From Verrucomicrobiia bacterium (GTDB lineage: Bacteria; Verrucomicrobiota; Verrucomicrobiia; Palsa-1439), in the NCBI GenBank assembly GCA_022072455.1, contig JAJVHY010000031.1:21661-85660 (forward strand): a stretch of 64,000 nucleotides of DNA. Reading direction: 5' to 3'. Within the stretch, counting starts at the first letter, position 1, and every line of letters begins with the position of its first letter. The notes beneath the pieces are model-generated. The model ran no database searches and had not been told where the DNA came from. It was given only the letters and a program-made list of their open reading frames with translations. Positions 1-7,940 of the stretch are shown here, piece after piece. The position numbers and the translations under genes were made by a program.

Positions 1-471
1 GATCTCATTTTTCCGCAACACGATCGTGCCCCCGCGACCGAAGCCGCTGCCGTTGTACCCCAATCCGCCGGCGGCTCCTTGGTCGAAAATCAACTCACCA
101 AAGGGCAAGGCATGAAATCCAACGCGCACCTGATTACCCGGCGGACCGCCATCCGGGAAGTTGACAGCGAGTTGGACAGTGACTTTCACCCGGTCACTCG
201 TCGTCGGTTTGAACGTGATGTTCTTGAGGTTCGCCCCCTGCAGCAGCAAGGCCGGTTTTTCGTTGTTCCAGGGAACCGCCACGACCCGTGCACTGGCGTT
301 GTCCGTCCGGTTCGTCACGCGGAATTCCCAACCGTCAACTCCGATGATACTTTGGTTGAGGCCGTACGGCGACGCGGCGAAGCTGGTGAAATAGTCCGCC
401 CGGACTACCCCGCCCAAGAGGACTGACGCCACCACCACCGCCCACCCGACTCCTTGAGGATCTGGCTTCAT
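1..471 (-). CDS. secreted protein, partial at left edge (paralogue of the next gene)
   Basis: The minus-strand frame is open from an ATG at 471 to the window edge (157 codons, no stop seen), so the C-terminus is missing. It begins with a signal-peptide-like segment (MKPDPQGVGWAVVVASVLLG) followed by VVRADYFTSF. It aligns well by eye with the protein at 480-1193: shared blocks include GVDGWE, ARVVAVPWN against ARVVALRWN, VTVQLAVNF, and GELIFDQG against GEIFFDQG, followed by GGLGYNG against GGLGYQG. The two genes lie in tandem with 8 bases between them and are probably cotranscribed. No known domain is recognised; the pattern of a secreted beta-rich protein of a little over 200 residues is an inference. 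Export is likely, function unknown. Confidence 0.8.
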   Translation of the reverse strand, partial: MKPDPQGVGWAVVVASVLLGGVVRADYFTSFAASPYGLNQSIIGVDGWEFRVTNRTDNASARVVAVPWNNEKPALLLQGANLKNITFKPTTSDRVKVTVQLAVNFPDGGPPGNQVRVGFHALPFGELIFDQGAAGGLGYNGSGFGRGGTIVLRKNEI

Positions 472-479
472 AAAATTGG

Positions 480-1193
480 TCACGGAAGGGTTTTGGCCGG
501 GATTGGCGCCAGTGACTCGACGGAAAGCGCACCGAGATACCCGGTCCCTACGATGAGCAGGGAATCAATTTTGGCCGCCTTGCTCTTGCTCGGTTCGAAC
601 GCCACTCCCGCCGCTGAATACCGAAATGGGGCGCCGTCCTTCTTCACTCCCGTCACCGTGATGTCATAGGTCTGCTGGCTATAATCGAGAAGGACAGTAA
701 AGGTGTAAAAGGAATTGACGCGGATGACCTCTTTGGGAACGACAATTGTTCCCTGCCCCTTCGTTCCGGTGCCGTCGCCTTGGTACCCCAAGCCCCCGCC
801 GGGCCCCTGATCGAAGAAAATCTCCCCGAACGTCGCCGGCCAAAAGATGACCCGCAAGGCCTTGCCGCTCCGACCTTCGGCAAAATTCACGGCGAGTTGA
901 ACTGTGACCTTCTGCTTGTCGCCGACCTTCGCTCCGAAATTAGTGCGCTTGAGGCTGCCTCCCCGCAACATCAACCCCGGTTTATAGTCGTTCCAGCGCA
1001 AGGCAACCACGCGCGCGGCATACGCGGCCTTGTCGTCTTTGGCAGGAAAGCGGTTTTCCCAACCATCAATGCCAACCACCGATTCGTCCAAGACATACGG
1101 AGGCACGCTGAAGGTGGTCACGTAATCAGCCCGAACGGCCGGCCCCATGCCGGCAACCGCCAGCATCGCGAAGAACAGTGATTTGCGTTTCAT
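480..1193 (-). CDS. secreted protein of unknown function
   Basis: A 237-residue protein starting MKRKSLFFAMLAVAGMGPAV, a typical signal peptide ending near A-D-Y. A TTG eight codons further upstream is possible, but it would overlap the preceding carboxypeptidase gene and spoil the signal peptide, so the ATG at 1193 was chosen. The mature part has the pattern GIDGWENRF, ARVVALRWND, VTVQLAVNF and FGEIFFDQGPGGGLGYQG, which looks like a beta-sandwich, possibly concanavalin- or laminin-G-like (inference). It is a tandem paralogue of the truncated gene at 1-471 and follows the M14 peptidase gene closely on the same strand, so the three may form one secreted-protein operon. Its biochemical role is not known. 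Confidence 0.8.
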   Translation of the reverse strand: MKRKSLFFAMLAVAGMGPAVRADYVTTFSVPPYVLDESVVGIDGWENRFPAKDDKAAYAARVVALRWNDYKPGLMLRGGSLKRTNFGAKVGDKQKVTVQLAVNFAEGRSGKALRVIFWPATFGEIFFDQGPGGGLGYQGDGTGTKGQGTIVVPKEVIRVNSFYTFTVLLDYSQQTYDITVTGVKKDGAPFRYSAAGVAFEPSKSKAAKIDSLLIVGTGYLGALSVESLAPIPAKTLP

Positions 1194-1203
1194 GGCTGGC
1201 CGT

Positions 1204-2442
1204 TCACTTTTTTTCAACCACCGCCCGGGAATGGTCGCGCAGGAAATCCTTCAGGGCCACGGCGATGTCGCGACCGAATTCTTTGGCCGAATCCATGTTG
1301 ACCTCACAACCGCTGGCATTGGCGTACGGAGTCTCCAAGGTGACCCCCAAAATCGTATTGGGGAGTGCTTGAGCCCACCGGGAGCTAGGGCCATCCTTCG
1401 GACTGTTGTACCCGGTGCCGATGCGCATGGTGTGCTGCTGGCTATAGATAAGAGGACCTTGTTGGTTGCGCTCCAGAAACGTGGTGAATTTGTCCAGTCG
1501 CGCTGCTTGGTCACGCGCTTCCGGCTCAAGAAAATGCACCACCTCGTGTATGTCAGTCTTCAAAGCCGGGTTGTGCAAATCCAGAAACACCAACGGCCGG
1601 CCAGCAGCCCAAGCGGGCAGGCGCTCTTTCAATGCGGCGACCTCCCGGTAAATCGGGGTACCAATGTAATCACGGTTGTGATCGTGGGGCGCGCGATTCT
1701 TGCCCTGATTCCCGTCCTCGACGCCGTCAGTATCCATGAACGGCACAAAGAGGAAGTCCGCGTGCTCGCGCAGCCACCGCCCCGCCGCGTCGTCAGCCAA
1801 GGCACCTTCCAAGACACCCTCCAAAACGTAACTCGCCATCATTTCGCAGCAATGGTGCCGGCCGGTGACCGCGATGGCATACGGCGCTTTCTTCTTCATA
1901 TTGCCAACCCGCAGCAGCATCACGTCGCGGCCTTTGGGAGTCTTCGTGAGCGTGTCAATATGCAGATCAGGGCGACCCCGATGCTTGACCAGAAAACGCT
2001 CGAGATTCGCGTGAACATACGGCATCCCAACCGAAAAGCGCACGGCATTTGTCCCCGCCGGAAAAGTGTATGAGAACGCACCCTCTTTGACCGCATCGGC
2101 CCCGAGCCAATTCCACGACAAACCCTCGTCCAAACTCACACCGGGGCCGCGTACTCCCACGTAATTTTTGTTGAACACAAATGTGAGCGTCCGCCCGCCG
2201 GCGCCTTGAACCCGAAAATACCAGTAGAACCACGGCTGCAGGGTCCCGGTCAGGTCGGGGCTTAAGTGGACGGTGTCGCCAGCAACTTTATCAACAACAA
2301 TGTTACCGCCTGGGAATTTTGCGTCAATGGTGAAGGGCATGTTGTCAGGTTTTGGATTTGGTGAATTCGCTTCGGCGAAGGGACCGTTGATTGCAGCTGC
2401 GAGTGCGATCAGCGCGCCCATGTTCATCGGGTTCAGTTTCAT
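1204..2442 (-). CDS. M14-family zinc carboxypeptidase, secreted
   Basis: A 412-residue protein with an N-terminal signal peptide (MNMGALIALAAAINGPFAEA within the first 25 residues). Residues about 45-150 resemble the beta-rich N-terminal domain of cytosolic-carboxypeptidase-like M14 proteins (WFYWYFRV, GRTLTFVF). The peptidase domain follows, with the zinc motif H-x-x-E in TGRHHCCE (H197, E200), a later histidine in FLDLHNP, and the general-base glutamate region GVTLETPY. These are the expected metal ligands and catalytic Glu of M14 peptidases. It should remove C-terminal residues from peptides in the periplasm or outside the cell; its substrate cannot be told. It is first in a likely operon with the two downstream secreted paralogues. 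Confidence 0.85.
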   Translation of the reverse strand: MKLNPMNMGALIALAAAINGPFAEANSPNPKPDNMPFTIDAKFPGGNIVVDKVAGDTVHLSPDLTGTLQPWFYWYFRVQGAGGRTLTFVFNKNYVGVRGPGVSLDEGLSWNWLGADAVKEGAFSYTFPAGTNAVRFSVGMPYVHANLERFLVKHRGRPDLHIDTLTKTPKGRDVMLLRVGNMKKKAPYAIAVTGRHHCCEMMASYVLEGVLEGALADDAAGRWLREHADFLFVPFMDTDGVEDGNQGKNRAPHDHNRDYIGTPIYREVAALKERLPAWAAGRPLVFLDLHNPALKTDIHEVVHFLEPEARDQAARLDKFTTFLERNQQGPLIYSQQHTMRIGTGYNSPKDGPSSRWAQALPNTILGVTLETPYANASGCEVNMDSAKEFGRDIAVALKDFLRDHSRAVVEKK

Positions 2443-2633
2443 AAAATGGCTAACTCAAAAAAATCATTGGCCGGTTGCTCGTCCGCAAGCGGTAATGTTC
2501 ACGACATGCCGGTGTTGACAATTCCGCAGACTTCGGAGACGGACTTCTCCCTCATCCCAGCCCGCCATCAGGCCGGCCCTGACGAGGACAAAGCAATCCG
2601 GTAAGATAGTTATCTGTCTGGAGGAGGGCCAAC

Positions 2634-3401
2634 TCATGGCAGCGGATTACCGTTGTCGAACCACCATTGCGGAACCTGCATTAACGGTATCTTCTTCCCC
2701 CACTGTCCCCAAGCCCCGAAATCACTGTCGGAAGTCGCGCCACCTACCCACGCACTTTTTCGATATTTAATCTCCGAATGTCCATCAAGAAACATAAAAG
2801 TGAGCCCATCGGTGGTTGAGCCGTGTGATCTTGGCTCCAAATAGGCACTCGGGACAAGAGGCGGCAAGCCAAGTGCCTGATCTGGGTTTGTGAAAGCAGC
2901 CGTGCCAAGATAAATGTCGCTGAGCGTCTCCGCGATACAGATTGTTTCTGAATGCCCAGGATATGGACGAAGACTGGTCAACCAAAAAATGCCAGGGAGC
3001 GCCTTGATGGAGACCTGCACCAGCCATTTGTGGCCGCTGTACCCAACCGCCTTCCGCAAATGCGCCTCACGAGTCGGCTCCGCAGCACTCGGCGTCCAAC
3101 CCGAAGCAACCCGCATGGCGGGACAATAGAGCGGCGCACTCAGGTAGCTGGGCACAAGGTTAGTTCCTAGTGAGTTTGGCACTCGAGAGTCGCTGTCATC
3201 AGAGTAGGCAATGAGCGCAACAAAAAGCTGACGCATGTTGTTCGCGCAACTCGCGTCATAGGCACGTTTCCTGGCCTTCTGTAACGCGGGCAATAACAAG
3301 GCCGCCAAGACGGCCACAATGGCAATCACGACCAAGAGCTCGATCAACGTAAACGCCACTCGCTTCCCAAGTCTTGCTCTGCTCGGATTCCACAAGTCCA
3401 T
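2634..3401 (-). CDS. type II secretion pseudopilin-like protein (prepilin-type N-terminus)
   Basis: A 255-residue protein with a prepilin cleavage and methylation signal near the N-terminus: basic residues, then [20 protein letters not shown], followed by [13 protein letters not shown]. The conserved glutamate at position +5 of the mature protein is present. The C-terminal half carries the FLDGH motif and tryptophan-rich tail seen in the very large pseudopilin-like families of Verrucomicrobiota and Planctomycetota. It would be processed by a prepilin peptidase and anchored in the inner membrane or exported; many such paralogues have unknown roles. The ATG at 3401 was preferred to an in-frame TTG at 3419. 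It has its own promoter about 140 bases upstream. Confidence 0.9.
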   Translation of the reverse strand: MDLWNPSRARLGKRVAFTLIELLVVIAIVAVLAALLLPALQKARKRAYDASCANNMRQLFVALIAYSDDSDSRVPNSLGTNLVPSYLSAPLYCPAMRVASGWTPSAAEPTREAHLRKAVGYSGHKWLVQVSIKALPGIFWLTSLRPYPGHSETICIAETLSDIYLGTAAFTNPDQALGLPPLVPSAYLEPRSHGSTTDGLTFMFLDGHSEIKYRKSAWVGGATSDSDFGAWGQWGKKIPLMQVPQWWFDNGNPLP

Positions 3402-3530
3402 TTTGATGATTGGTTTCAATACAACAAATCATGACTTCACATGGAATATTCGATTAGCCCCGCTCCCGCAAACACAAGTTTGTCTTTGACCATTGATCCA
3501 TGCGCAATCACCGACCCGAGTTGTTGAAGT

Positions 3531-3570
3531 TTGTAATATGGTATTTACAATAGATAATCAATTTTGTCAA
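3531..3570 (-). promoter_or_regulatory. sigma70-type promoter with dyad overlapping the -10, upstream of the pseudopilin gene
   Basis: Read on the minus strand: a perfect -35 TTGACA (3570-3565), a 17-base spacer and a -10 TAAATA (3547-3542). A dyad with outer arms TTGTAA and TTACAA separated by 8 bases (3531-3550) covers the -10 and the likely start point, a typical place for a repressor operator. The region is strikingly AT-rich against its surroundings. The predicted leader to the ATG at 3401 is about 135 bases. The promoter elements are seen directly; the operator role is inference. Confidence 0.65.
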
Positions 3571-3628
3571 CCACAACAACACCGCGCGATACCAGAGGGG
3601 AGCGCCGGCGGGGCCGTCTTCGCCGAAT

Positions 3629-4369
3629 TCAACCATGTTTTTGAAGCACACTGACGGTCCGCTGAAAAGTCTTGGCGGGGCCGTCCGCCGCAACGACCGT
3701 CACCAACAACTTCAGTTTCCGGTAATACTCAACCAGCGGGGCCGTGCTTGACTCATAAGCCTTCAACCGCACTCGGACCGCCTCCGGCCTGTCGTCTTCG
3801 CGTTGCACCAACTCGCCCGCACACGCATCGCACCGCCCGGCTTCTTTCGGCGGCCGTGCCGTCAGATGATAAATCGCACGACACTTTGCACAAGTGCGAC
3901 GCCCCGCAATCCGCGCCACGATCTCTTCCATCGGCAATTCATAACTCACCACCGCATCCAGCTTGACTCCCAACTCCTTCAACGTGCGCTCCAGCGCCTC
4001 CGCCTGCCCGACCGTACGCGGAAAACCATCAAGCAAAAATCCCCCCCGGCATTTCAAACACCGCGAGCGTTCGCGCACCATCGCCAACACAATCGTATCC
4101 GGCACCAGATCGCCCCGCTGCATGTACGCCAAGGCCGCTGTCATAGCCGGGGTCTGTTCGCACTCGGGCACCGATTTCGCCGCCCGAAAAATATCGCCCG
4201 TGGACAAATGACAGCCCCCGTAATGCTCCTGGAGCAGCTCCGCTTGTGTGCCTTTCCCGACGCCGGGCGCACCGAGTAACACCAGCCGCCAAGCGCGGGA
4301 CAAGTTCGGTGGCGCCGGATCGCAAAACACACTTTCCCCTTTTAACCAAGCCGCACGATCAGTCGTCAT
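3629..4369 (-). CDS. adk: adenylate kinase
   Basis: A 246-residue protein that interconverts ATP + AMP and 2 ADP in the cytoplasm. Walker A is LLGAPGVGKGTQ (about residues 31-42), followed by the NMP-binding STGDIFR, the FLLDGFPRT motif and a LID domain carrying two Cys pairs (CAKC and CDAC) that would bind structural zinc, then QREDDRPEAVRVRL. The start at 4369 is supported by a strong AGGAGGG ribosome-binding site 8 bases upstream. It has about 25 extra residues before the P-loop (FCDPAPPNLSRAWR); this is longer than classical Adk. It is separated from ribosomal-protein genes here, unlike the usual secY-adk arrangement. Confidence 0.93.
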   Translation of the reverse strand: MTTDRAAWLKGESVFCDPAPPNLSRAWRLVLLGAPGVGKGTQAELLQEHYGGCHLSTGDIFRAAKSVPECEQTPAMTAALAYMQRGDLVPDTIVLAMVRERSRCLKCRGGFLLDGFPRTVGQAEALERTLKELGVKLDAVVSYELPMEEIVARIAGRRTCAKCRAIYHLTARPPKEAGRCDACAGELVQREDDRPEAVRVRLKAYESSTAPLVEYYRKLKLLVTVVAADGPAKTFQRTVSVLQKHG

Positions 4370-4459
4370 CGGGACGACCCTCCTAGTAGTGGGGTGAAAC
4401 AACGGCAATAGACCAAAACTTGCGCCGACATGCAACGAAGAACACGCCGCCCCAGCCGG

Positions 4460-5176
4460 CTAGTACTTTGGGTTCTGACGCAACCGGTCGATGCGGTCGC
4501 GGACGTAGGCGATCAGATTCTGGCGAACGCTCGCGACAATCTCCCGCCCCATCTCGGCGCTGGCTTTTGACGGTTGACCAATCGCCCCGCTGACATTGAA
4601 ATGCCCGACCCCGAACATCGTCAAGTCCCGTTGCTGCAAGCCGGACTCCACCGTCAAATCACGCCTGTCCGCCCCGACCAAATCCGGGCGCAACGCGAGC
4701 ATCACCGAAGTTTCCCACGCGCCCGCATGCACCTCATTCACGACCGACAATGCCGGGTCACCAAACTCCCACCAGTTCGCCAAAATAATCTTGAGCGGCC
4801 GGTTCTGGGCATTGATGTCGCGGGCGGGCGGTTGCAGGCTGAAATTTCCGCCGTGCCCGTTGATAAGCACAAAGAACCGGAAGTTCTGCCGTTCCAACTG
4901 CGCGGCGAGGTCGCGCACGATTTGCATCACCGTTTCCGGTCGCAAAGATATCGAACCACGAAACGCTGAATGCTCCAGGCACGTCCCGTAATCCATCGTC
5001 GGCAACAAACCCGCGCCGAGCGCCTCCGCGACTTGCCGGGCAAAGTAACCGGCTTGAATGCAGTCCGTTAACAGCGGCAGGTGCGCACTGTGTTGCTCAA
5101 ATGAACCGTACCCCATCACCGCAATGTCGGTTGAGTTCGCCTGCCAGTCGAAAGTCGTCCGGGTGCCATCAATCAT
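4460..5176 (-). CDS. creatininase-family metal-dependent amidohydrolase
   Basis: About 238 residues with the creatininase-family signature: GSFEQHSAHLPLLTD near residue 23 (metal-binding Glu/His/Asp), then INGHGGN, and HAGAWETS (second His and Glu). This fold includes creatininase, mycofactocin MftE and formylglycinamide or FAPy hydrolases; the substrate here cannot be decided from sequence. The ATG at 5176 gives a start close to the family's usual N-terminus. A further in-frame ATG at 5257 would add 27 residues and run into the divergent methyltransferase start. There is no strong ribosome-binding site at either. It is transcribed divergently from the methyltransferase genes. Confidence 0.8.
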   Translation of the reverse strand: MIDGTRTTFDWQANSTDIAVMGYGSFEQHSAHLPLLTDCIQAGYFARQVAEALGAGLLPTMDYGTCLEHSAFRGSISLRPETVMQIVRDLAAQLERQNFRFFVLINGHGGNFSLQPPARDINAQNRPLKIILANWWEFGDPALSVVNEVHAGAWETSVMLALRPDLVGADRRDLTVESGLQQRDLTMFGVGHFNVSGAIGQPSKASAEMGREIVASVRQNLIAYVRDRIDRLRQNPKY

Positions 5177-5255
5177 GGCGGCATTATTGCCGGTAAGTTT
5201 TCCACCGACAAGGCCGGTCTTGGAAATTCCGACAATCCGAGGCAAACTCACCGGC

Positions 5256-6308
5256 ATGGCAGCCCCTGAATTCATCGAAAAATGTCTGACGAGTCTGGCC
5301 GAGGCGACGTTCGTGCGGCTGACACTCACCCGCCCCCGCACTCCCGGCCTGCAACGCGTCCTCGGGCGTCTCGTCCAACTCCGGGAACACCCACATCTCT
5401 CCCTTACGTTCCGGTATCCGACGCGCGACGTGACGAAAAACATTCCCCTCGCGGAAGTCGCGACGTGGTTACGCGGCGAGTTGCCGGCGAATTTCAAGGG
5501 CGCGGTGTTGAGCACGACGAACGGCGATTGGCAATTGACGCCGAAACGCCTCATCCTGCATCCCCCAGCCAAGCGCGCCACCCCACCCCGGTCACACGAC
5601 GTCGTCAAATCGCGTCTGCTGGACGAATCAGCGCAACAGTGGTTACGGCGACTCAAAGTGTCGCCCGACAAAGACCGGCAAATCAACCGGTATCTCGAGA
5701 TCGTCGCCCCGCTCGCGAACGACGCGCACACCATCGTGGACATGGGCTGCGGCAAGGGTTATCTGACGTTCGCCTTGTGGCACGTGCTCCGCGTCAAAGT
5801 TACCGGGGTGGAACAACGCACGGAATTGGTCGCGGCAGCAAACGACCTCGCACGGGAAATCGGCGCGACCGGGTTGGAGTTTGTGGCCGGCACGATCAAC
5901 AGCGTGGAGTTGCCGGCGGCGGACGCGTTGATTGCATTGCATGCGTGCAATACCGCGACTGACGACGCGCTCCGGCGCGGCGTCGCACTGGGCGCGAAGT
6001 TGATCGTCGTCGCGCCCTGCTGCCATCAGGAAGTCCGCCCGCAATTGGGAAAACCGGAGCCGTTAGCCGACGTCCTCCGCCATGGACTCATGGCCGAACG
6101 CATGGCGGAATGGGCGACCGACGGCTTGCGCGTCCTGTTTCTGGAGCGGGCGGGTTACCGGACGAAGGTGATTGAGTTTGTGGAGTCGGAACATACGCCG
6201 AAGAATTTGATGATCGTCGGCATCCGCGAACGCCCGCCGTTGGCGACGCGGGAAAACATCGAGCGGTTCAAGGCGTTTTTCGGCATCGAACGTCATGCAC
6301 TCGATTGA
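5256..6308 (+). CDS. SAM-dependent methyltransferase (METTL25/Methyltransf_32-like)
   Basis: A 350-residue protein. The N-terminal third is a basic region without a clear motif (MAAPEFIEKC... to about residue 125). The methyltransferase core follows with motif I IVDMGCGKGYLTFALW, an acidic residue in VTGVEQRTELV for ribose binding, then LIALHACNTATDDAL and VVAPCCHQEVRP. The HACNTATD and PCCHQ blocks are typical of the Methyltransf_32 family that includes eukaryotic METTL25/RRNAD1. The target is unknown, plausibly rRNA or a protein (inference). The ATG at 5256 was chosen because further upstream codons are antisense to the creatininase gene. It overlaps the next gene by 14 bases, so translation is probably coupled. 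Confidence 0.8.
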   Translation: MAAPEFIEKCLTSLAEATFVRLTLTRPRTPGLQRVLGRLVQLREHPHLSLTFRYPTRDVTKNIPLAEVATWLRGELPANFKGAVLSTTNGDWQLTPKRLILHPPAKRATPPRSHDVVKSRLLDESAQQWLRRLKVSPDKDRQINRYLEIVAPLANDAHTIVDMGCGKGYLTFALWHVLRVKVTGVEQRTELVAAANDLAREIGATGLEFVAGTINSVELPAADALIALHACNTATDDALRRGVALGAKLIVVAPCCHQEVRPQLGKPEPLADVLRHGLMAERMAEWATDGLRVLFLERAGYRTKVIEFVESEHTPKNLMIVGIRERPPLATRENIERFKAFFGIERHALD

Positions 6309-7107
6309 TTGGGCGGCGCTGCAACGGTTGCGGGCCGGGTTTCTGGCCGGGGCGACGAATTACTGGCAAAGCGAAAGCGATCTCGCGAGCTACGATCAGA
6401 CGTTCGCCCAACGCATCGGCTGGAAATGGGATTTTGTGCTCGCTGAATTAAAACGGCTCGGTTGGCAACCGCCGGCCGGCCCGGTTCTCGATTGGGGCTG
6501 CGGCAGCGGGATTGCCGGGCGGGCGTTTCTTGGCGAGTTCCCGGCCACGGAAATGGTCGTCTGGGATCGGTCGGAATTCGCGCTGAATTTTGCGACGCGC
6601 CGGTTGGCGGAACGGTTCCCGAATGTGTCAGTCCGCCGCGGGCGCGCCGGGACGACTTTATTGGTGAGTCACGTCATCACGGAGTTGCCGGATTTGAACG
6701 AGATTGTGAAGTTGGCGCGCGAGGCCACGGCGGTCATTTGGGTGGAACCGGGGACGTTTGCGGCGAGCCGCCGGTTGGCGGAAGTGCGCGAGAGTGTTCG
6801 CGGCCACATCGTCGCGCCGTGTCCGCACCGGGGCGAGTGTGGGTTGCTGAACTCCCGGCATTGGTGCCATTTCTTCGCGCCGTCGCCGCCGGCAATCTAC
6901 CGCGATGGGGATTGGGCGCGGTTTGCGAAGATGGCCGGCGTGGATTTGCGGAGTTTACCGGTCAGCTATCTCGTGTTGGACCAGCGCCCGACGCCGCCAG
7001 TGCCGGCCACGCGGGTGATTGGCCGGCCGCGCGTCTACAAGGCGCATTCGCTGGAATTGACGTGTTCGGCGGCGGGCGTGGCTGACGTGCAAAAGAAGAA
7101 CCCCTGA
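6295..7107 (+). CDS. Rsm22/METTL17-like methyltransferase-fold protein
   Basis: A 270-residue protein with SAM-binding motif I VLDWGCGSGIAGRAFL and the Rsm22-type Cys-rich block APCPHRGECGLLN followed by WCHFF. In mitochondrial Rsm22/METTL17 these cysteines hold an iron-sulphur cluster and the protein helps assemble the small ribosomal subunit; a similar ribosome-assembly role is inferred here. The first residues (MHSIDWAALQRLRAGFLAG) match the alpha-helical N-terminus of the family. It overlaps the preceding methyltransferase gene by 14 bases. The stop codon lies inside the stem of the terminator that follows. Confidence 0.8.
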   Translation: MHSIDWAALQRLRAGFLAGATNYWQSESDLASYDQTFAQRIGWKWDFVLAELKRLGWQPPAGPVLDWGCGSGIAGRAFLGEFPATEMVVWDRSEFALNFATRRLAERFPNVSVRRGRAGTTLLVSHVITELPDLNEIVKLAREATAVIWVEPGTFAASRRLAEVRESVRGHIVAPCPHRGECGLLNSRHWCHFFAPSPPAIYRDGDWARFAKMAGVDLRSLPVSYLVLDQRPTPPVPATRVIGRPRVYKAHSLELTCSAAGVADVQKKNP

Positions 7108-7131
7108 CGGCTGGCGCCGGCAGGGGTTCTT
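7096..7131. terminator. bidirectional terminator hairpin between Rsm22-like and cspA genes
   Basis: An 11-bp perfect stem, AAGAACCCCTG (7096-7106) with CAGGGGTTCTT (7121-7131), encloses a 14-base GC-rich loop. It is followed by a short T-run on the plus strand and preceded by A-rich sequence that serves the minus strand. It sits exactly between two convergent genes. Confidence 0.75.
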
Positions 7132-7149
7132 GCGAGTTTTGCGAAGTGG

Positions 7150-7350
7150 TTACTTCACGACGACGTTGCTGGCCTTCGGGCCTTTCGGGGAGTCAACGAG
7201 ATCGAATTCGACCGTTTGACCTTCTTCAAGATTCTTGAAGCCCTCGCCACCCACCGAGCTGTAGTGTACGAACACGTCAGCCCCGCCCTCTTGCTGGATG
7301 AATCCAAAACCTTTTTTCGTATCGAACCACTTCACTTTGCCTGTTGCCAT
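7150..7350 (-). CDS. csp: cold-shock protein (CspA family)
   Basis: A 66-residue single cold-shock domain: [18 protein letters not shown] with RNP1 KGFGFI, then RNP2 DVFVHYS and the closing [10 protein letters not shown]. It binds single-stranded RNA and DNA and melts RNA structure. The length is standard. The ATG at 7350 is the family's usual start; the frame stays open upstream, but that part is leader. The leader contains a strong promoter and a terminator-like hairpin (listed separately), which suggests control by attenuation. Confidence 0.95.
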   Translation of the reverse strand: MATGKVKWFDTKKGFGFIQQEGGADVFVHYSSVGGEGFKNLEEGQTVEFDLVDSPKGPKASNVVVK

Positions 7351-7391
7351 AACTCTCTGTTGACCTTTCTTCTTTTTGAGTCCGTATGCAC

Positions 7392-7420
7392 AAAAAACCG
7401 CTCCGAGTACTTCGAAGCGG
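7392..7420 (-). terminator. terminator-like hairpin inside the cspA leader (attenuator candidate)
   Basis: On the minus strand: a 9-bp stem CCGCTTCGA (7420-7412) pairing with TCGGAGCGG (7406-7398), one pair being a G-U wobble, a 5-base loop, and then six T residues (7397-7392). It lies between the predicted promoter and the cspA start codon. That is the geometry of an intrinsic terminator that must be read through to express the gene. Cold-shock proteins are known antiterminators, so autoregulation is a reasonable inference. Confidence 0.65.
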
Positions 7421-7447
7421 CTGCGCACTTCCAAAGACTACGGGCGC

Positions 7448-7477
7448 GATATAGTAAAATCCCTCCTCCCTTGTCAA
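7448..7477 (-). promoter_or_regulatory. promoter of cspA
   Basis: Minus strand: -35 TTGACA (7477-7472), 18-base spacer, -10 TATATC (7453-7448). The predicted start near 7441 gives a leader of about 90 bases that contains the hairpin at 7392-7420. Confidence 0.65.
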
Positions 7478-7523
7478 TGATGGACTTTCCCGTTGGCACT
7501 CGGTCTGCTAATCTTAATCCCGC

Positions 7524-7940
7524 ATGAAGAATCCCCACCAATTTGACAGCTCGGAACGCCCGTCGAATTCCTATGATTTCAAGGCCGTTCTCCTCGTGGA
7601 TGACGACAAGGAGTTGGCGACTTCAATGCAGTGGATTCTCGCCGACCAGAATTTCATGGTGGACGTGGCCCACGATGGCGCCGAGGCCATCCTCAAGGTC
7701 AAAGCCAACCAATACGACGTCGTGGTCTGCGACGTGATGATGCCCAAACTCCGCGGCGACGAAGTTTATCTGGAAGCGACCGCGTTGCGTCCCAATCTGG
7801 CGGACCGGTTCATCTTCGTCACCGGCTACGCGGCCGACCCGAAGGTCAACGTCTTTCTCACCAAGACCGGCTGCAAATACCTCATCAAACCTTTTCCGAT
7901 GCAGACGCTGATTGATTGCGTCCGGCAACTCCTCAGCTGA
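7524..7940 (+). CDS. single-domain response regulator (CheY-like receiver)
   Basis: A 138-residue protein made of one receiver domain after a 20-residue lead. The acidic pocket is LLVDDDKE, the phospho-acceptor is D70 in VVVCDVMMP, the conserved Thr lies in FIFVTGYA and the Lys in YLIKPFP. There is no output domain, so it acts by protein contact or in a phosphorelay. No histidine kinase is adjacent, so its partner is unknown. Its end overlaps the convergent lysA gene by 8 bases. Confidence 0.9.
   Translation: MKNPHQFDSSERPSNSYDFKAVLLVDDDKELATSMQWILADQNFMVDVAHDGAEAILKVKANQYDVVVCDVMMPKLRGDEVYLEATALRPNLADRFIFVTGYAADPKVNVFLTKTGCKYLIKPFPMQTLIDCVRQLLS

Noticed and set aside
592..612. tRNA-like GGTTCGAA sequence
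   Set aside because: It lies in a coding region of the secreted protein and no acceptor or anticodon arms can be folded around it.
1147..2073. 308-codon plus-strand frame opposite the carboxypeptidase gene
   Set aside because: Antisense to a gene with clear M14 motifs and a signal peptide; no homologous pattern in the antisense product.
5177..5755. N-terminal extension of the creatininase-family protein
   Set aside because: The extra residues are Arg/Ser/Cys-rich, antisense to the methyltransferase gene and not part of the family fold; the start at 5176 fits.
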